Notes: generated by a model from the letters alone, not told the origin. Shown: positions 43,167-53,394, counted from the stretch's first letter. The stretch: DNA of 64,000 nt from Mycobacterium kyorinense (GCF_001672775.1 NZ_LZKJ01000059.1:1-64000), one strand, 5' to 3'. A program made the numbers and translations.

Positions 43167-44317
43167 AACCGCGCCAGCGCCGCGATCGGGTTCTCGATGA
43201 AATCGGCGAACAGCCGCAGGAACCCGCCGGCCGTGCCGCCGTCGCACACCCGGTGATCGAAGCTCAGCGAGACCTGCGTCATTTTCCGCGCGGTCACTTC
43301 ACCGTCGACCACCCATGGCCGGTCGATGATGCGGCCGACACCCAGGATCGCCGCTTCGGGATGGTTGATGATCGGGGTGGACCCGTCGACACCGAAGACG
43401 CCATAGTTGTTCAGGGTGAAGGTTCCCCCGGTCAGCCGGGCGGGCGGCAGTGTGCCGTCTCGGGCCGACGCCGTTGCTTCGGTCAGGACATCCGAAAGCC
43501 GAAGTAGGTCAAGCTGGTCGGCGTTGTCGATGACGGGCACCATCAGTCCGCGCGGGGTTTGTGCCGCGATTCCGAGGTTGACGTGACGGTACCGAATGAC
43601 TTCCGAGCGCGCGGTGTCGACCGACGAGTTCAGCTCGGGGAACTGCCGCAGCGCCGCGACGGTAAACCTGGCCAGCAGGGCCAGCAGGCTGACCTTGCGC
43701 GCGGTCGCGTCCTGGATGCACCGTCTGGCGTCCAGCAACGCAGTGGCGTCAACGTCGACCCACGTGGTGGCATCGGGAATCTCGCGGCGACTGGTCGACA
43801 GTTTGTCCGCGATTGCCTTGCGCACGCCGGTGATTGCGGTGCGGTCTTGGCTGCTGGTGTCGGGTTGGGTCAGTGAGCGTTCGACGTCGGCTCGAGTGAT
43901 GACGCCGCCGAAGCCGGTGGCCGGCAGGCTGGCGACGTCAACACCGTTGTCGCGGGCCAACTTACGGACCACCGGTGAGATCACCTTCGTCGCACCCACC
44001 GGTGTGCGACGGCGACGAGGACGATCCGGTTCGCCGGTCCCATAGCCGATCAGCACATTGCCGGAGCCGGCCTGTTCCTCGGCGCGCACGGTGATCAACG
44101 GGGTGCCCACGGCTAGCGTTGAACCGACCTCGCCGTGTAGTTCAATCACCGTGCCCGCGAACGGCACCGGGACTTCCACGGCTGCCTTGGCGGTTTCGAC
44201 CTCGACGATCACCTGGTCGACCGTCACGGTGTCGCCGACCTGCACCCGCCACTCCGCGATGACGGCATCCGTCAGGCCCTCGCCGAGGTCGGGAAGCAGA
44301 AACGTCTGGTCGGTCAC
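43163..44317 (-). CDS. bkdC: Branched-chain 2-oxoacid dehydrogenase E2 (lipoamide acyltransferase)
   Basis: A 384-residue E2. The N-terminal lipoyl domain carries the lipoylated lysine in VEVETAKAAVEVP (about Lys44). A peripheral-subunit-binding domain lies near residues 112-148 (SPVVRKLARDNGVDVASLPAT-like). The catalytic domain ends with FDHRVCDGG, its HxxxDG active site. A 30-residue hinge rich in Arg/Pro separates the first two. It transfers the branched acyl group to CoA. The GTG start overlaps the stop of the 49-residue membrane protein by one base (TAGTG). Confidence 0.93.
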   Translation of the reverse strand: MTDQTFLLPDLGEGLTDAVIAEWRVQVGDTVTVDQVIVEVETAKAAVEVPVPFAGTVIELHGEVGSTLAVGTPLITVRAEEQAGSGNVLIGYGTGEPDRPRRRRTPVGATKVISPVVRKLARDNGVDVASLPATGFGGVITRADVERSLTQPDTSSQDRTAITGVRKAIADKLSTSRREIPDATTWVDVDATALLDARRCIQDATARKVSLLALLARFTVAALRQFPELNSSVDTARSEVIRYRHVNLGIAAQTPRGLMVPVIDNADQLDLLRLSDVLTEATASARDGTLPPARLTGGTFTLNNYGVFGVDGSTPIINHPEAAILGVGRIIDRPWVVDGEVTARKMTQVSLSFDHRVCDGGTAGGFLRLFADFIENPIAALARL

Positions 44318-44466
44318 TAAGACGCCGTTTCGGCCGCGGGACTGATCTGGGGTTCGCGAACGCGCACCGAGCCGACGGCGTGCCCGATGGACACGAGCGC
44401 GGGGATGAGTAGCGGGAACAGCACCAGCACTAGCATCAACGCTAACGATCCGATTGCAGTGAGCAC
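44317..44466 (-). CDS. 49-residue single-helix membrane microprotein inside the bkd operon
   Basis: The frame from the GTG at 44466 to the TAG at 44317 encodes 49 residues. A hydrophobic helix covers residues 2-27 (it includes LMLVLVLFPLLIPALVSIG), and the polar tail ends PAAETAS. GGGAG lies 7 nt upstream, the best ribosome site in this operon. It starts 18 nt after the E1beta stop and ends on the first base of the E2 start (TAGTG), so E2 translation should be coupled to it. I know no homologue. A role in tethering the dehydrogenase to the membrane or near a transporter is a guess. Confidence 0.75.
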   Translation of the reverse strand: MLTAIGSLALMLVLVLFPLLIPALVSIGHAVGSVRVREPQISPAAETAS

Positions 44467-44484
44467 AGCTTCACTCCCTTTCCT

Positions 44485-45477
44485 TCAGGCGACGATGTGG
44501 ATGCGGTCATCCCACTGCAACCGGTCGAGCGCGTCGAGAATCCGATCACAACCGGGCAGGTGAAACCGTTCGAGTTTTGGTGGCGGATAAGGGATGTCGA
44601 ATCCGCAGATGCGCAGCACCGGTGCCTCCAGGTAATGGAAGCAGCGTTCCTGCACGCGGGCCACAATCTCGGCTCCCACGCCGGCGAATCCTTGGGACTC
44701 GTGCACCACGATGCACCGTCCGGTCTTGCGGACCGACGCCGTGACGGTGTCGTCGTCGAACGGAACGATGGATCGTAAGTCGACGACTTCGATGTCGCGG
44801 CCGTCGGCGGCGGCCGCGTCTGCGGCCTGCAGCGCCCGATCGACCGCCGGGCCGTAGGCGATCAGCGTGGCGTCATGACCGGGCCGCAAGATTCGCGCTT
44901 GCCCGATCGGGTCTCCGCGCTGCAGCTCGACGTCGGCGCGGGAGAAGTACAGCCGCTTGGGTTCGAGGAACACCACCGGGTCGGGATCGTCGATGGCCTG
45001 CCGCAACAGCCCGTAGGCGTCCGCGACCGATGCCGGGGCAACGACTTTGAGGCCCGGGGTATGCGCGTAGTACGCCTCGCTGGAATCGCAGTGGTGCTCG
45101 ACCCCGCCGATGCCGCCGGCGAACGGGATGCGGATCACGATCGGAGCCGACAGCGCTCCCCTGGTGCGGTTACGCAGCTTGGCCACATGGGACACGATCT
45201 GCTCGAACGCCGGGTAGGCGAACGCGTCGAACTGCATCTCGACCACCGGCCGAAAGCCGGCCATCGCCATGCCGATCGCAAACCCGATGATCCCCGATTC
45301 GGCCAGCGGGGTGTCGAAGCACCGGTCGCTGCCAAACGTTTTCGCCAGACCGTCGGTAACCCGAAACACGCCGCCGAGCTCGCCGACATCCTCGCCGAAC
45401 ACCACCACCGACTCGTCCTCGGCAAGGGCATCACGCAGGGCGGTGTTGAGGGCCTGCGCCATCGTGAGCATGGTCAT
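44485..45477 (-). CDS. bkdB: Branched-chain 2-oxoacid dehydrogenase E1 subunit beta
   Basis: A 330-residue transketolase-fold beta subunit of E1. Typical segments are MAQALNTALRDALAEDESVVVFGEDVG-like start (45380-45470), FDTPLAESGIIGFAIGMAM, RPVVEMQFDAFAYPAFEQI, HCDSSEAYYAHTPGLKVVAP, VFLEPKRLY and the ending ICGFDIPYPPPKLERFHLP. With E1alpha it forms the thiamine-diphosphate enzyme that decarboxylates branched 2-oxoacids. ATG 45477 has GGGAGGG upstream; the gap to E1alpha is 5 nt. Confidence 0.93.
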   Translation of the reverse strand: MTMLTMAQALNTALRDALAEDESVVVFGEDVGELGGVFRVTDGLAKTFGSDRCFDTPLAESGIIGFAIGMAMAGFRPVVEMQFDAFAYPAFEQIVSHVAKLRNRTRGALSAPIVIRIPFAGGIGGVEHHCDSSEAYYAHTPGLKVVAPASVADAYGLLRQAIDDPDPVVFLEPKRLYFSRADVELQRGDPIGQARILRPGHDATLIAYGPAVDRALQAADAAAADGRDIEVVDLRSIVPFDDDTVTASVRKTGRCIVVHESQGFAGVGAEIVARVQERCFHYLEAPVLRICGFDIPYPPPKLERFHLPGCDRILDALDRLQWDDRIHIVA

Positions 45478-45482
45478 GTCCG

Positions 45483-46598
45483 TCAGCCCTCCCGCGCCTC
45501 GGCGGCCAATTCCGCGTGTAGTTGGCGTTGTTGGTCGCGCAGTTGACTGCTCGGTTCGGCGAACACGTAGCGGAACAGGTCGTCGGGGTCGGTTGGCCGT
45601 TCGGCGTTCATCCCGGTCCGGAGCACCGCGGCGCGGTCCTCGGCCTCGGCAGCGATGGCGCTGACATGGGCGTCGTCGATCAGGCCCTCGAAACGCAGGT
45701 AGGTTTCCAGCCGGGCGATGGGGTCTTTGGTGCGCCAATGCGCCACTTCGTCATTGGTGCGATACCGGGTCGGGTCATCGGCGTTGGTGTGGCCCTCGAC
45801 CCGGTAGGTGTGCGCTTCGACGATGACAGGGCCGTTGCCCTGCCGCACGTAGTTACGCGCTTCGTCCATCACGGCCAGCATCGCCATCGGATCGTTGCCG
45901 TCGACCTGCTCACTGCCGATGCCGTATCCGACTCCCTTGTGCGCCAACGACGGCGCTGCCGTCTGCCGCGCTAGCGGCACACTGATGGCAAACCCGTTGT
46001 TCTGCACCAGGAAGATCACCGGCGCGTCGAAGACCGCCGCGAAGTTCAGCGCTTCGTGAAAGTCGCCTTCGCTGGTCGCGCCGTCGCCGCAGAGCGCCAG
46101 CACCACCGCGTCGGCACCCTTGCGGGCCTGGGCATGCGCCAACCCGGCCGCGTGCAGCAGTTGGGTGGCCAGCGGTGTGCACTGCGGCGCGCAGCGGTGA
46201 TGTGCCGGGTCGTAGCCGCAGTGCCAATCACCGGCCAGCATGCTGAGGATTTCGAGCGGATCCACGCCGCGGGTGACCAACGCCATCGAATCGCGGTATG
46301 TCGGAAACAGCCAATCCTCGGGCCGCAGCGACATCGCGGCGGCGACCTGACAGGCTTCCTGTCCACGTGCGGACGGATAGACCGCCAGCCGGCCCTGCTT
46401 GGTCAGCGCGGTGGCCTGCTCGTCAAACCGCCGTCCAAGAACCATGCTTCGGTACATGTCGATCAGTCGTTGCTCGGATGACCGTGGGTATCTCGCGGGG
46501 CTGTCGGTCAGCTGACCTGTCGGGTCGAGGTACTGCACGGGCACGTCGGCGGGAAGAAAATTCGCGTATGTCGCGCCGATCTGCTCGACCACCGTCAC
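45483..46598 (-). CDS. bkdA: Branched-chain 2-oxoacid dehydrogenase E1 subunit alpha
   Basis: A 371-residue E1alpha. The ThDP motif runs from GDGATSEGDFHEALNFAAVF to the NN of FLVQNNGF. Other family segments are YRSMVLGRRFDEQATALTKQ, RDSMALVTRGVDP and EAHTYRVEGHTNADDPTRYR, which includes the phosphorylation-loop counterpart. I chose GTG 46598, with GGAGG 5 nt upstream. An ATG at 46640 would add 14 residues but has no ribosome site and lies inside a palindrome. It is the first gene of the bkd operon and is divergent from lrp. Confidence 0.9.
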   Translation of the reverse strand: MTVVEQIGATYANFLPADVPVQYLDPTGQLTDSPARYPRSSEQRLIDMYRSMVLGRRFDEQATALTKQGRLAVYPSARGQEACQVAAAMSLRPEDWLFPTYRDSMALVTRGVDPLEILSMLAGDWHCGYDPAHHRCAPQCTPLATQLLHAAGLAHAQARKGADAVVLALCGDGATSEGDFHEALNFAAVFDAPVIFLVQNNGFAISVPLARQTAAPSLAHKGVGYGIGSEQVDGNDPMAMLAVMDEARNYVRQGNGPVIVEAHTYRVEGHTNADDPTRYRTNDEVAHWRTKDPIARLETYLRFEGLIDDAHVSAIAAEAEDRAAVLRTGMNAERPTDPDDLFRYVFAEPSSQLRDQQRQLHAELAAEAREG

Positions 46599-46629
46599 CG
46601 CTGCCTCCACGTTGTCTACTTGCTTGTCA

Positions 46630-46640
46630 ATGTTCAACAT
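46630..46640. promoter_or_regulatory. 11-bp palindrome in the bkd-lrp divergent region
   Basis: ATGTTCAACAT (46630-46640) is a perfect palindrome around a central C, about 32 nt before the bkdA start and 116 nt before lrp. A markedly AT-rich patch (TATTGATTTCTAATA, 46683-46697) lies in the same gap. Lrp-family proteins bind loosely symmetrical AT-containing sites in such divergent regions, so both are candidate sites for the adjacent regulator. Confidence 0.45.
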
Positions 46641-46755
46641 CGACGGCCATCGATGCACTACCAAGCTGCGGTCTGGAGATGTATTGATTTCTAATAGCGG
46701 CATTCACATGCATACTGTTCACAGGACCGGCGGAAGTACACGAGGTGGCGAACAC

Positions 46756-48315
<1,560 letters not shown>

Positions 48316-49593
48316 CTAATCGGCCCCGACTAGTGATGCACCATGTCCAATCTGGTTGCGGCACGACCGCGCCTCCGCGGGCACTTTGCGGCAGATGGCG
48401 CCGCGGTGGATGACTGCGCGTACCCGCTCGGACAGCCCGCGTACGTCGACGTCGGTGCCGTCCAACAACACCAGGTCTGCCCGCTTGCCGGGGGTCAGTT
48501 CGCCGATATCATCAGCGGTGTCCAGCAATTCGGCCGCCGACGTCGTCGCCGCGCGCAGCGCCTCGACCGCCGAGAGTCCCTGATGCTGCAGCAGTTCGAG
48601 CTCGGCCAGGTTGTCACCATGGCGGGCGATTCCGGCGTCGGTGCCCATCGCGATGCGCACACCCGCCGCGTGGGCAAGCCGCAACGACCTGTCGTGCGCC
48701 TCGACTACATCGGCCACCTTGGCCCGGGTGGCGTCTGTGACCCCGGCTCCGGTCTGCACCATCTGCAGCAGCGCGCGCGGCGCCGATAGCGTTGGCACCA
48801 ACCAGGTTCCGTGCTCCACCATCATCGCGACGGCTTCCTCGTCGAGATACACCCCGTGCTCGACGGAGCGAACACCGCAGCGCACTGCATTCTTGACGCC
48901 GTCGGTGCCGTGCGCGTGCGCCATCACGTGCACTCGGGCGGCTCGGGCCTCAGCCATCATCACCTCAAGTTCGTCGACGGCCAGATGCGCACGGCGCGGG
49001 TCACTGCGTGCGCTGATAACCCCGCCGGTCGTCGCGACTTTGATGACATCGGCACCGGCGCGGACCAATTCGCGGACCTTGCGGCGCATCTCGTGGGCGC
49101 CGTCGACGATCGTCGACGGGCTGCCGGGATAGGGCGGCCACAGGGCGTGCACGCATTCCCCCGATGGCATCCATTCGTCGGCGTGGCCGCCGGTCTGGCT
49201 GAGCATTCCGATCGCGATCTGCATGTCGGGGCCGTCGATCAGGCCGGTGGCCACCGCTTGTTTGACGCCGAGGTCCGCCCCGGCCGCGTCGCGGATCGTG
49301 GTCACGCCGGCGTGCAGTGTCAGCCGCAGGTTGCGGACGGCGTGAAAGAACCTGAGCGAGAACGGAGTTTGGATCAGCCGCAGGACGTCGACGTCGTCGA
49401 GCATGACATGGACGTGACAATCGATGAAGCCCGGCACCACGAGGTGCCCGGTGGCGTCCAGTGCGGTGTCACCGTCCAGGCCCGGCCCCACGTCGACGAC
49501 ATGCTCACCCTCGATGACGACATCGGCAGCGGCTGCCGTGCCGGAGACCGGATCAAAGACACAGCCGCCGTGCACCAGCAGCCGTGGGCTCAC
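48316..49593 (-). CDS. Metal-dependent amidohydrolase
   Basis: A 425-residue amidohydrolase-superfamily enzyme. The metal ligands are clear: FIDCHVHVML (HxH, near residues 59-61), the probable carboxylated lysine in ADVIKVATTGG (near 184), MAHAHGTDG and SVEHGVYLD (two His) and the Asp of MGTDAGIARHG (near 335). The flanking beta-sandwich has DVVIEGEHVVDVG and PGKRADLVLLDG. Such proteins cleave cyclic amides or peptides (Xaa-Pro dipeptidase or imidazolonepropionase relatives). The GTG start overlaps the tetR stop as GTGA. It is therefore co-transcribed with the regulator of the divergent molybdenum hydroxylase operon and is probably part of the same pathway. Confidence 0.88.
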   Translation of the reverse strand: MSPRLLVHGGCVFDPVSGTAAAADVVIEGEHVVDVGPGLDGDTALDATGHLVVPGFIDCHVHVMLDDVDVLRLIQTPFSLRFFHAVRNLRLTLHAGVTTIRDAAGADLGVKQAVATGLIDGPDMQIAIGMLSQTGGHADEWMPSGECVHALWPPYPGSPSTIVDGAHEMRRKVRELVRAGADVIKVATTGGVISARSDPRRAHLAVDELEVMMAEARAARVHVMAHAHGTDGVKNAVRCGVRSVEHGVYLDEEAVAMMVEHGTWLVPTLSAPRALLQMVQTGAGVTDATRAKVADVVEAHDRSLRLAHAAGVRIAMGTDAGIARHGDNLAELELLQHQGLSAVEALRAATTSAAELLDTADDIGELTPGKRADLVLLDGTDVDVRGLSERVRAVIHRGAICRKVPAEARSCRNQIGHGASLVGAD

Positions 49594-50219
49594 GATCCCT
49601 CCACCGATTGGCGGTACAGCGTGTTGATCCAAATCGTGGTCAGCGCCTCGGTGGCCGCGGCCGGATCGGCGAACGGCCGCTGCCCGAACGACGCCAGCAG
49701 GTAGCGCTCGTTCATCCACGTCAGCGCCCGCGCCACTTCGTGAGGCTGCGCTATCTGGCTGCGGCCCTCCGCGATGTCGGCCTCGATCCGGCGCGCAGTG
49801 GCCGTGACCAGACCTTCGGCCAGCGCGGCATACAGCTCGCTGATCTCCGGGTCGTATCGCGCGGTATCCGAGATCGCCTGGATGAGCCGACCGTGTTCGA
49901 CGAAGATCGCGGTCAAGTCGGCCAGGCTGTGCCGAAGCTCGGCGGCGGGATCGTCGCTATCGGCCATCCACTCGTCGGCGACATGCCCCAGCTCCAGACC
50001 GACGTCGTCGAGCATCGCCATCAGCAGATGCTGCCGATCCTCGAAATGGCGGTAGAACGCGGTCCGGGCCACCTCGGCCGCGGAAGTGATGTCGTCCAGC
50101 GAGATTTCGGCCCACGGCTGGTTTTCCAGCAGGCGATGGGCGGCGTCCAGGAGCCGCCGTCGGGCATTACGCCGATGCTCGCGCCGCCGCGCCTGCAGAT
50201 CGCTCTGTCGCGTCGTCAC
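49590..50219 (-). CDS. TetR-family regulator (EthR-like C-terminal domain)
   Basis: A 209-residue TetR protein. The HTH is LLDAAHRLLENQPWAEISLDDITSAAEVARTAFYRHFEDRQHLLMAMLD (read in pieces at 50010-50160). The ligand domain resembles EthR: ALTWMNERYLLASFG near residue 175 matches its LNLMNERTLFASF. The GTG start at 50219 is 35 nt from a perfect palindrome at 50254-50267 that covers the -35 of the divergent operon. It is expected to repress both arms until an intermediate binds. Confidence 0.92.
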   Translation of the reverse strand: MTTRQSDLQARRREHRRNARRRLLDAAHRLLENQPWAEISLDDITSAAEVARTAFYRHFEDRQHLLMAMLDDVGLELGHVADEWMADSDDPAAELRHSLADLTAIFVEHGRLIQAISDTARYDPEISELYAALAEGLVTATARRIEADIAEGRSQIAQPHEVARALTWMNERYLLASFGQRPFADPAAATEALTTIWINTLYRQSVEGS

Positions 50220-50253
50220 GTCACCGAGTCTCGCACGATATGGACGCTATGTA

Positions 50254-50267
50254 CAACATTAATGTTG
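50254..50267. promoter_or_regulatory. TetR operator palindrome
   Basis: CAACATTAATGTTG is a perfect 14-bp palindrome between the divergent tetR and oxidoreductase genes. It overlaps the -35 TTGACA of the rightward promoter by three bases and lies near a TTAATG/TATCGT pair usable for tetR. A direct repeat CTATGT flanks it on both sides (50247-50252, 50271-50276). Confidence 0.8.
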
Positions 50268-50294
50268 ACACTATGTCACAGATGGAGTTACGTT
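50265..50294 (+). promoter_or_regulatory. Promoter of the molybdenum hydroxylase operon
   Basis: A perfect -35 TTGACA (50265-50270), an 18-nt spacer and TACGTT (50289-50294) as a TANNNT -10. The transcript would start near 50301, about 40 nt before the first gene. The overlap with the palindrome explains repression by TetR. Confidence 0.6.
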
Positions 50295-50338
50295 GGGCGC
50301 AACCGCCGGCCTTTGCCGGGCGAAGCGCGCAGTGAGAG

Positions 50339-51337
50339 ATGGGGTCGGACGTGCGAGTCAGCCTGTCGTTTACCGGATTCGGCTCGATCCTGGCCGACCT
50401 GCCGACCGTGCGCGCCGCCGACGCGTGCGGGTTCGACGGCCTCTGGTACGCCGAACACATCTGCGCCCATGACGCGGTCGTTCCCGCGACCGTCTACCTG
50501 CGGGAGACCGAGCGGCTCGAAGTGGTCCTGATGGGCATCAGCGCGGCCGGACGTCACCCCGGCGTGGCCGCGATGGAACTGGCGTCGCTGGCCGAAATCG
50601 CACCGGGCCGGGTCCGGGCCGCGATCGGCACCGGGGTGCCGGACATGATCGCCAAGCTCGGCCGGTCGGTGGACAAGCCGATCGGGTCGACGATCGCGCT
50701 GCACCAAGCACTGACGTCCGCGCTGTCCGGTGACGAATTGACCGCCGACTACCCCGGCTTCCGGTTCGAGCAATACACGTTGAACCCGTTGGCGGCGCCG
50801 CCCCCGCTGGACATCATGGCCGTGCGCCCGAAGATGGTGGAAACCGCCGCCCGCTACGCCGACGGGGTCTGCCTCAGCGCCGGCGCGTCACGCACCTATC
50901 TGGCCGACACCGTGCAGCGGGTGGAGGCGACGCTCGCCGAGGCCGGCCGCCCGCGCGACGGGTTCCGGATTTCGGCTGTGGTCACCGCATTCATCACCGA
51001 CGACGTCGAGGCAGCCCGCATTCAAGTGGCCGAGCTGTTGTCGGCGTTCGACCCGGCCACCACCGAATACCTTGCCGCCGGGGCAATTCCGGACGGCGCG
51101 CTGGTGAACGCCATCGCGAGAGGCGAGCCTGGCGAGGCCGCCAAGGTGCTTACCCCCGAGGTCATCGATGCGGTGGCGATGGTCGGCCCGCCGGAGACCA
51201 TTGGTGATTCGTTGGCGGCCTACGCCGAGACGGGGATCGACGAGATCGCGATCGTGCCGTTCGCGCCGCCCGACCAGCTACCCGACCTGATCGCCTCGAT
51301 CGCCGAGTGCCGGCCGATGCTCGCCGCCCAACCCTGA
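50339..51337 (+). CDS. LLM-class (luciferase-like) flavin-dependent oxidoreductase
   Basis: A 332-residue TIM-barrel LLM protein: VRVSLSFTGFGSILADLPTV, GLWYAEHICAHD, RHPGVAAMELASLAEIAPGRVRAAIGTG-like strand (50550-50640) and the ending AETGIDEIAIVPFAPPD. The class uses FMN or F420; the LSF start with the AEH segment fits either, and F420 is common in mycobacteria. It leads an operon with a hydrolase and a molybdenum hydroxylase, so an oxidative step in breakdown of the same substrate is likely. The start is ATG 50339 or GTG 50351; neither has a strong ribosome site. Confidence 0.88.
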   Translation: MGSDVRVSLSFTGFGSILADLPTVRAADACGFDGLWYAEHICAHDAVVPATVYLRETERLEVVLMGISAAGRHPGVAAMELASLAEIAPGRVRAAIGTGVPDMIAKLGRSVDKPIGSTIALHQALTSALSGDELTADYPGFRFEQYTLNPLAAPPPLDIMAVRPKMVETAARYADGVCLSAGASRTYLADTVQRVEATLAEAGRPRDGFRISAVVTAFITDDVEAARIQVAELLSAFDPATTEYLAAGAIPDGALVNAIARGEPGEAAKVLTPEVIDAVAMVGPPETIGDSLAAYAETGIDEIAIVPFAPPDQLPDLIASIAECRPMLAAQP

Positions 51338-51357
51338 CCGAAGAACGGACCACGCCC

Positions 51358-51786
51358 ATGACCGACACCCTGCTCGACGGCGACACCCGCGAGATCATGC
51401 GCCTGCACCGCGAATTCGTCGACGCCAACGGACCACTCGACTCAAGCTATCTGCGACGACGGGTGACCGCGATACCTGACGAACTGGTCTGGTACAACCT
51501 CAACCTCGCGGTCTACGTCGGGCAGGATCAGATCGCGCAGCTGTGGGACATGCTGTCGTCGGCCATGACCGGCGACGCGATCAGCAGCGAGCTTCGCGAC
51601 GAGCGCATCGAGGTGGTCGGTGATGTCGCGTGGGTGACCTACCTCAACCACTATCGGGCCGACTTCGGTGATCTGGGCAGCTATAACGCCGGCATGCGCA
51701 GCACCGAGATCTGGCGGCGCCGCGACGGCACATGGGCGTTGGTGCACGCGCACTTCTCCGCCCACGCGCCCACCGAGGCCGGGTAG
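51358..51786 (+). CDS. SnoaL-like (NTF2-fold) protein
   Basis: A 142-residue NTF2/SnoaL-type cone-fold protein with pattern IMRLHREFVDANGPLD, VWYNLNLAVYVGQDQIAQLW, DVAWVTYLNHYRADF and STEIWRRRDGTWALVHAHFSAH. The last segment is the usual ending of SnoaL_3/DUF4440 ketosteroid-isomerase-like proteins. It could isomerise or bind an intermediate. The ATG at 51358 is 20 nt after the oxidoreductase stop; the alpha/beta hydrolase starts 5 nt after this gene. Confidence 0.82.
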   Translation: MTDTLLDGDTREIMRLHREFVDANGPLDSSYLRRRVTAIPDELVWYNLNLAVYVGQDQIAQLWDMLSSAMTGDAISSELRDERIEVVGDVAWVTYLNHYRADFGDLGSYNAGMRSTEIWRRRDGTWALVHAHFSAHAPTEAG

Positions 51787-51791
51787 CGGCC

Positions 51792-52583
51792 ATGGAACGG
51801 TACGCGGTGTCGGGACCGGTCGGTGTGATCGGGGGTGTGCGACGAGTCTGCGACGGCACCGACGCGCCGGTCGTGTTCGTCCATCACATCAACGGCGCCG
51901 CCGAACAGTGGTGGCCGGTGATGGAGCACCTCGCCGACCGCAGCTCGATTGCCGTCGACCTACGGGGACACGGTCTTTCCGAGCCGGGCGGAAGTTACGG
52001 CGCCGCGGACTACGCCGCCGATATCGCCGCAGTGATGGACACTCTCGGCATTCCGCGGGCCCATCTGGTAGGCGCCTCGTTCGGCGGTAGCGCGAGCATC
52101 GTGCTGGCGGCTACTCAGCCGGCGCGCATCGAGTCGGTGACGGTGATCGGTAGCGCGCTGCGGGTCGTCGGGGTGGACAGCGCCGCTGTGGTCGACGAGT
52201 TACACCGGCTCGGGCCGACGCTGTTCTTCGAGAAGTTCGCGGCGGCGAGCTTTGCACCCGGTACCGACGACGCGCTGCTGGCCGACTCGGTACACCGGGC
52301 CGCCCGGAACGACAGCAGCACGATAGAGCAGATCATCCGCGCAGCATTCTCCGCCGACATCTCCTCTGCCGCAGCACAAGTCGCATCGCCAGCGCTGGTG
52401 CTGACGGGCGAGCACGATCAAACGTGCCCGCCGGCGCTGGGCGCCGAGCTCGCGGCGGCATTGGGGGCGGAGTGCCGGGTGCTGGCCGGGCGCGGGCACC
52501 TGGCCCACATCGAAGCTCCGGCGTTGGTCGCGCACTTGATCGACGAGCGGCTGCAGCACATCGGCAGCGTGCCGACCGGCTGA
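51792..52583 (+). CDS. Alpha/beta hydrolase
   Basis: A 263-residue alpha/beta hydrolase. HHINGAAEQW is the oxyanion region near 31-40, the nucleophile elbow is GASFGG with Ser97, the acid is the Asp of TGEHDQTCPP near 212 and the base the His of RGHLAHIE near 238. The fold resembles meta-cleavage or enol-lactone hydrolases (VDLRGHGLSEPGG). In this operon it could hydrolyse a ring-opened or lactone intermediate. It is 10 nt upstream of the molybdenum hydroxylase FAD subunit. Confidence 0.88.
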   Translation: MERYAVSGPVGVIGGVRRVCDGTDAPVVFVHHINGAAEQWWPVMEHLADRSSIAVDLRGHGLSEPGGSYGAADYAADIAAVMDTLGIPRAHLVGASFGGSASIVLAATQPARIESVTVIGSALRVVGVDSAAVVDELHRLGPTLFFEKFAAASFAPGTDDALLADSVHRAARNDSSTIEQIIRAAFSADISSAAAQVASPALVLTGEHDQTCPPALGAELAAALGAECRVLAGRGHLAHIEAPALVAHLIDERLQHIGSVPTG

Positions 52584-52593
52584 GGTTTATGCG

Positions 52594-53394
52594 ATGCATC
52601 CGGCGCCGTTCGACTACCTGGCAGCTGCCTCCGTCACCGAAGCCTGCGTTGCTTTAGCGGGCGATCCCAGCGGCACACGGGTTCTCGCCGGCGGGCAGAG
52701 TCTGATGCCACTGTTGGTCCGCAGGCTGGAGCGGCCGCGCCGACTGGTCGACATCACCCGGATCGCGGAACTGCACGACCTGTCCGCCACTGGCGAGGGA
52801 TTGCGCATCGGCGCCGCCACCACCCAACGCGCCGCCGAGTTCTCCCCCGCCCTCGCCGGTTTTCATGTTCTCGCGCAGGCGCTTCCGCGGGTGGGCAAGG
52901 TGACCACCCGCAACCGCGGCACGATTTGCGGCAGCATCGCCCACGCTAACCCGGCCGCCGAACTCGGTGTCTGCCTGGTCGCCCTCGGCGGTGAGGTCAC
53001 CGCCGTGTCGAAGACGGGGTTCCGGTCTATTGCAGCCGAGGACTTTTTCCGGACGCCGTTTCAGACCGCCCTGCACCCCGGCGAGTTGGTGCACAGCGTC
53101 ACGTTCCATCGGCCGAAGACCGAATCCGTCGGGTACTTCGACGAAGTCACACTGCGCGGCGCCGGCGACACGCCGCTGATCAGTGCCGCGGTCACCGGAA
53201 GCATTGTCGACGGCGAGGTCACCGATGTGCGCATCGTGGTCGGTGGTGCGGGGCAAGTACCGGTGCTCACCGACGCGTTTGCGGCGGGTCTCAGCTTCAC
53301 CGGCGACGCGCATGGCTCCGGGGAGCATCGCCGGCGGTTGGCGGTGCGCATGGTCGCGCGCCTGCTGCGTCGATTACGGAAGGGCCTGCCGTGA
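52594..53394 (+). CDS. Molybdenum hydroxylase FAD subunit (CoxM/XdhB type)
   Basis: A 266-residue medium subunit that passes electrons from the Fe-S subunit to FAD. The two FAD motifs are VLAGGQSLMPLL near residue 30 and TTRNRGTICGSIAHANPAAE near 107. The second has Cys where Gly is common (TVGGS). The C-terminal CO_deh_flav_C domain follows (GYFDEVTLRGAGDTPLISAA). It overlaps the Fe-S subunit gene by GTGA; the order M-S-L is that of coxMSL and nicotine dehydrogenase operons. Confidence 0.92.
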   Translation: MHPAPFDYLAAASVTEACVALAGDPSGTRVLAGGQSLMPLLVRRLERPRRLVDITRIAELHDLSATGEGLRIGAATTQRAAEFSPALAGFHVLAQALPRVGKVTTRNRGTICGSIAHANPAAELGVCLVALGGEVTAVSKTGFRSIAAEDFFRTPFQTALHPGELVHSVTFHRPKTESVGYFDEVTLRGAGDTPLISAAVTGSIVDGEVTDVRIVVGGAGQVPVLTDAFAAGLSFTGDAHGSGEHRRRLAVRMVARLLRRLRKGLP

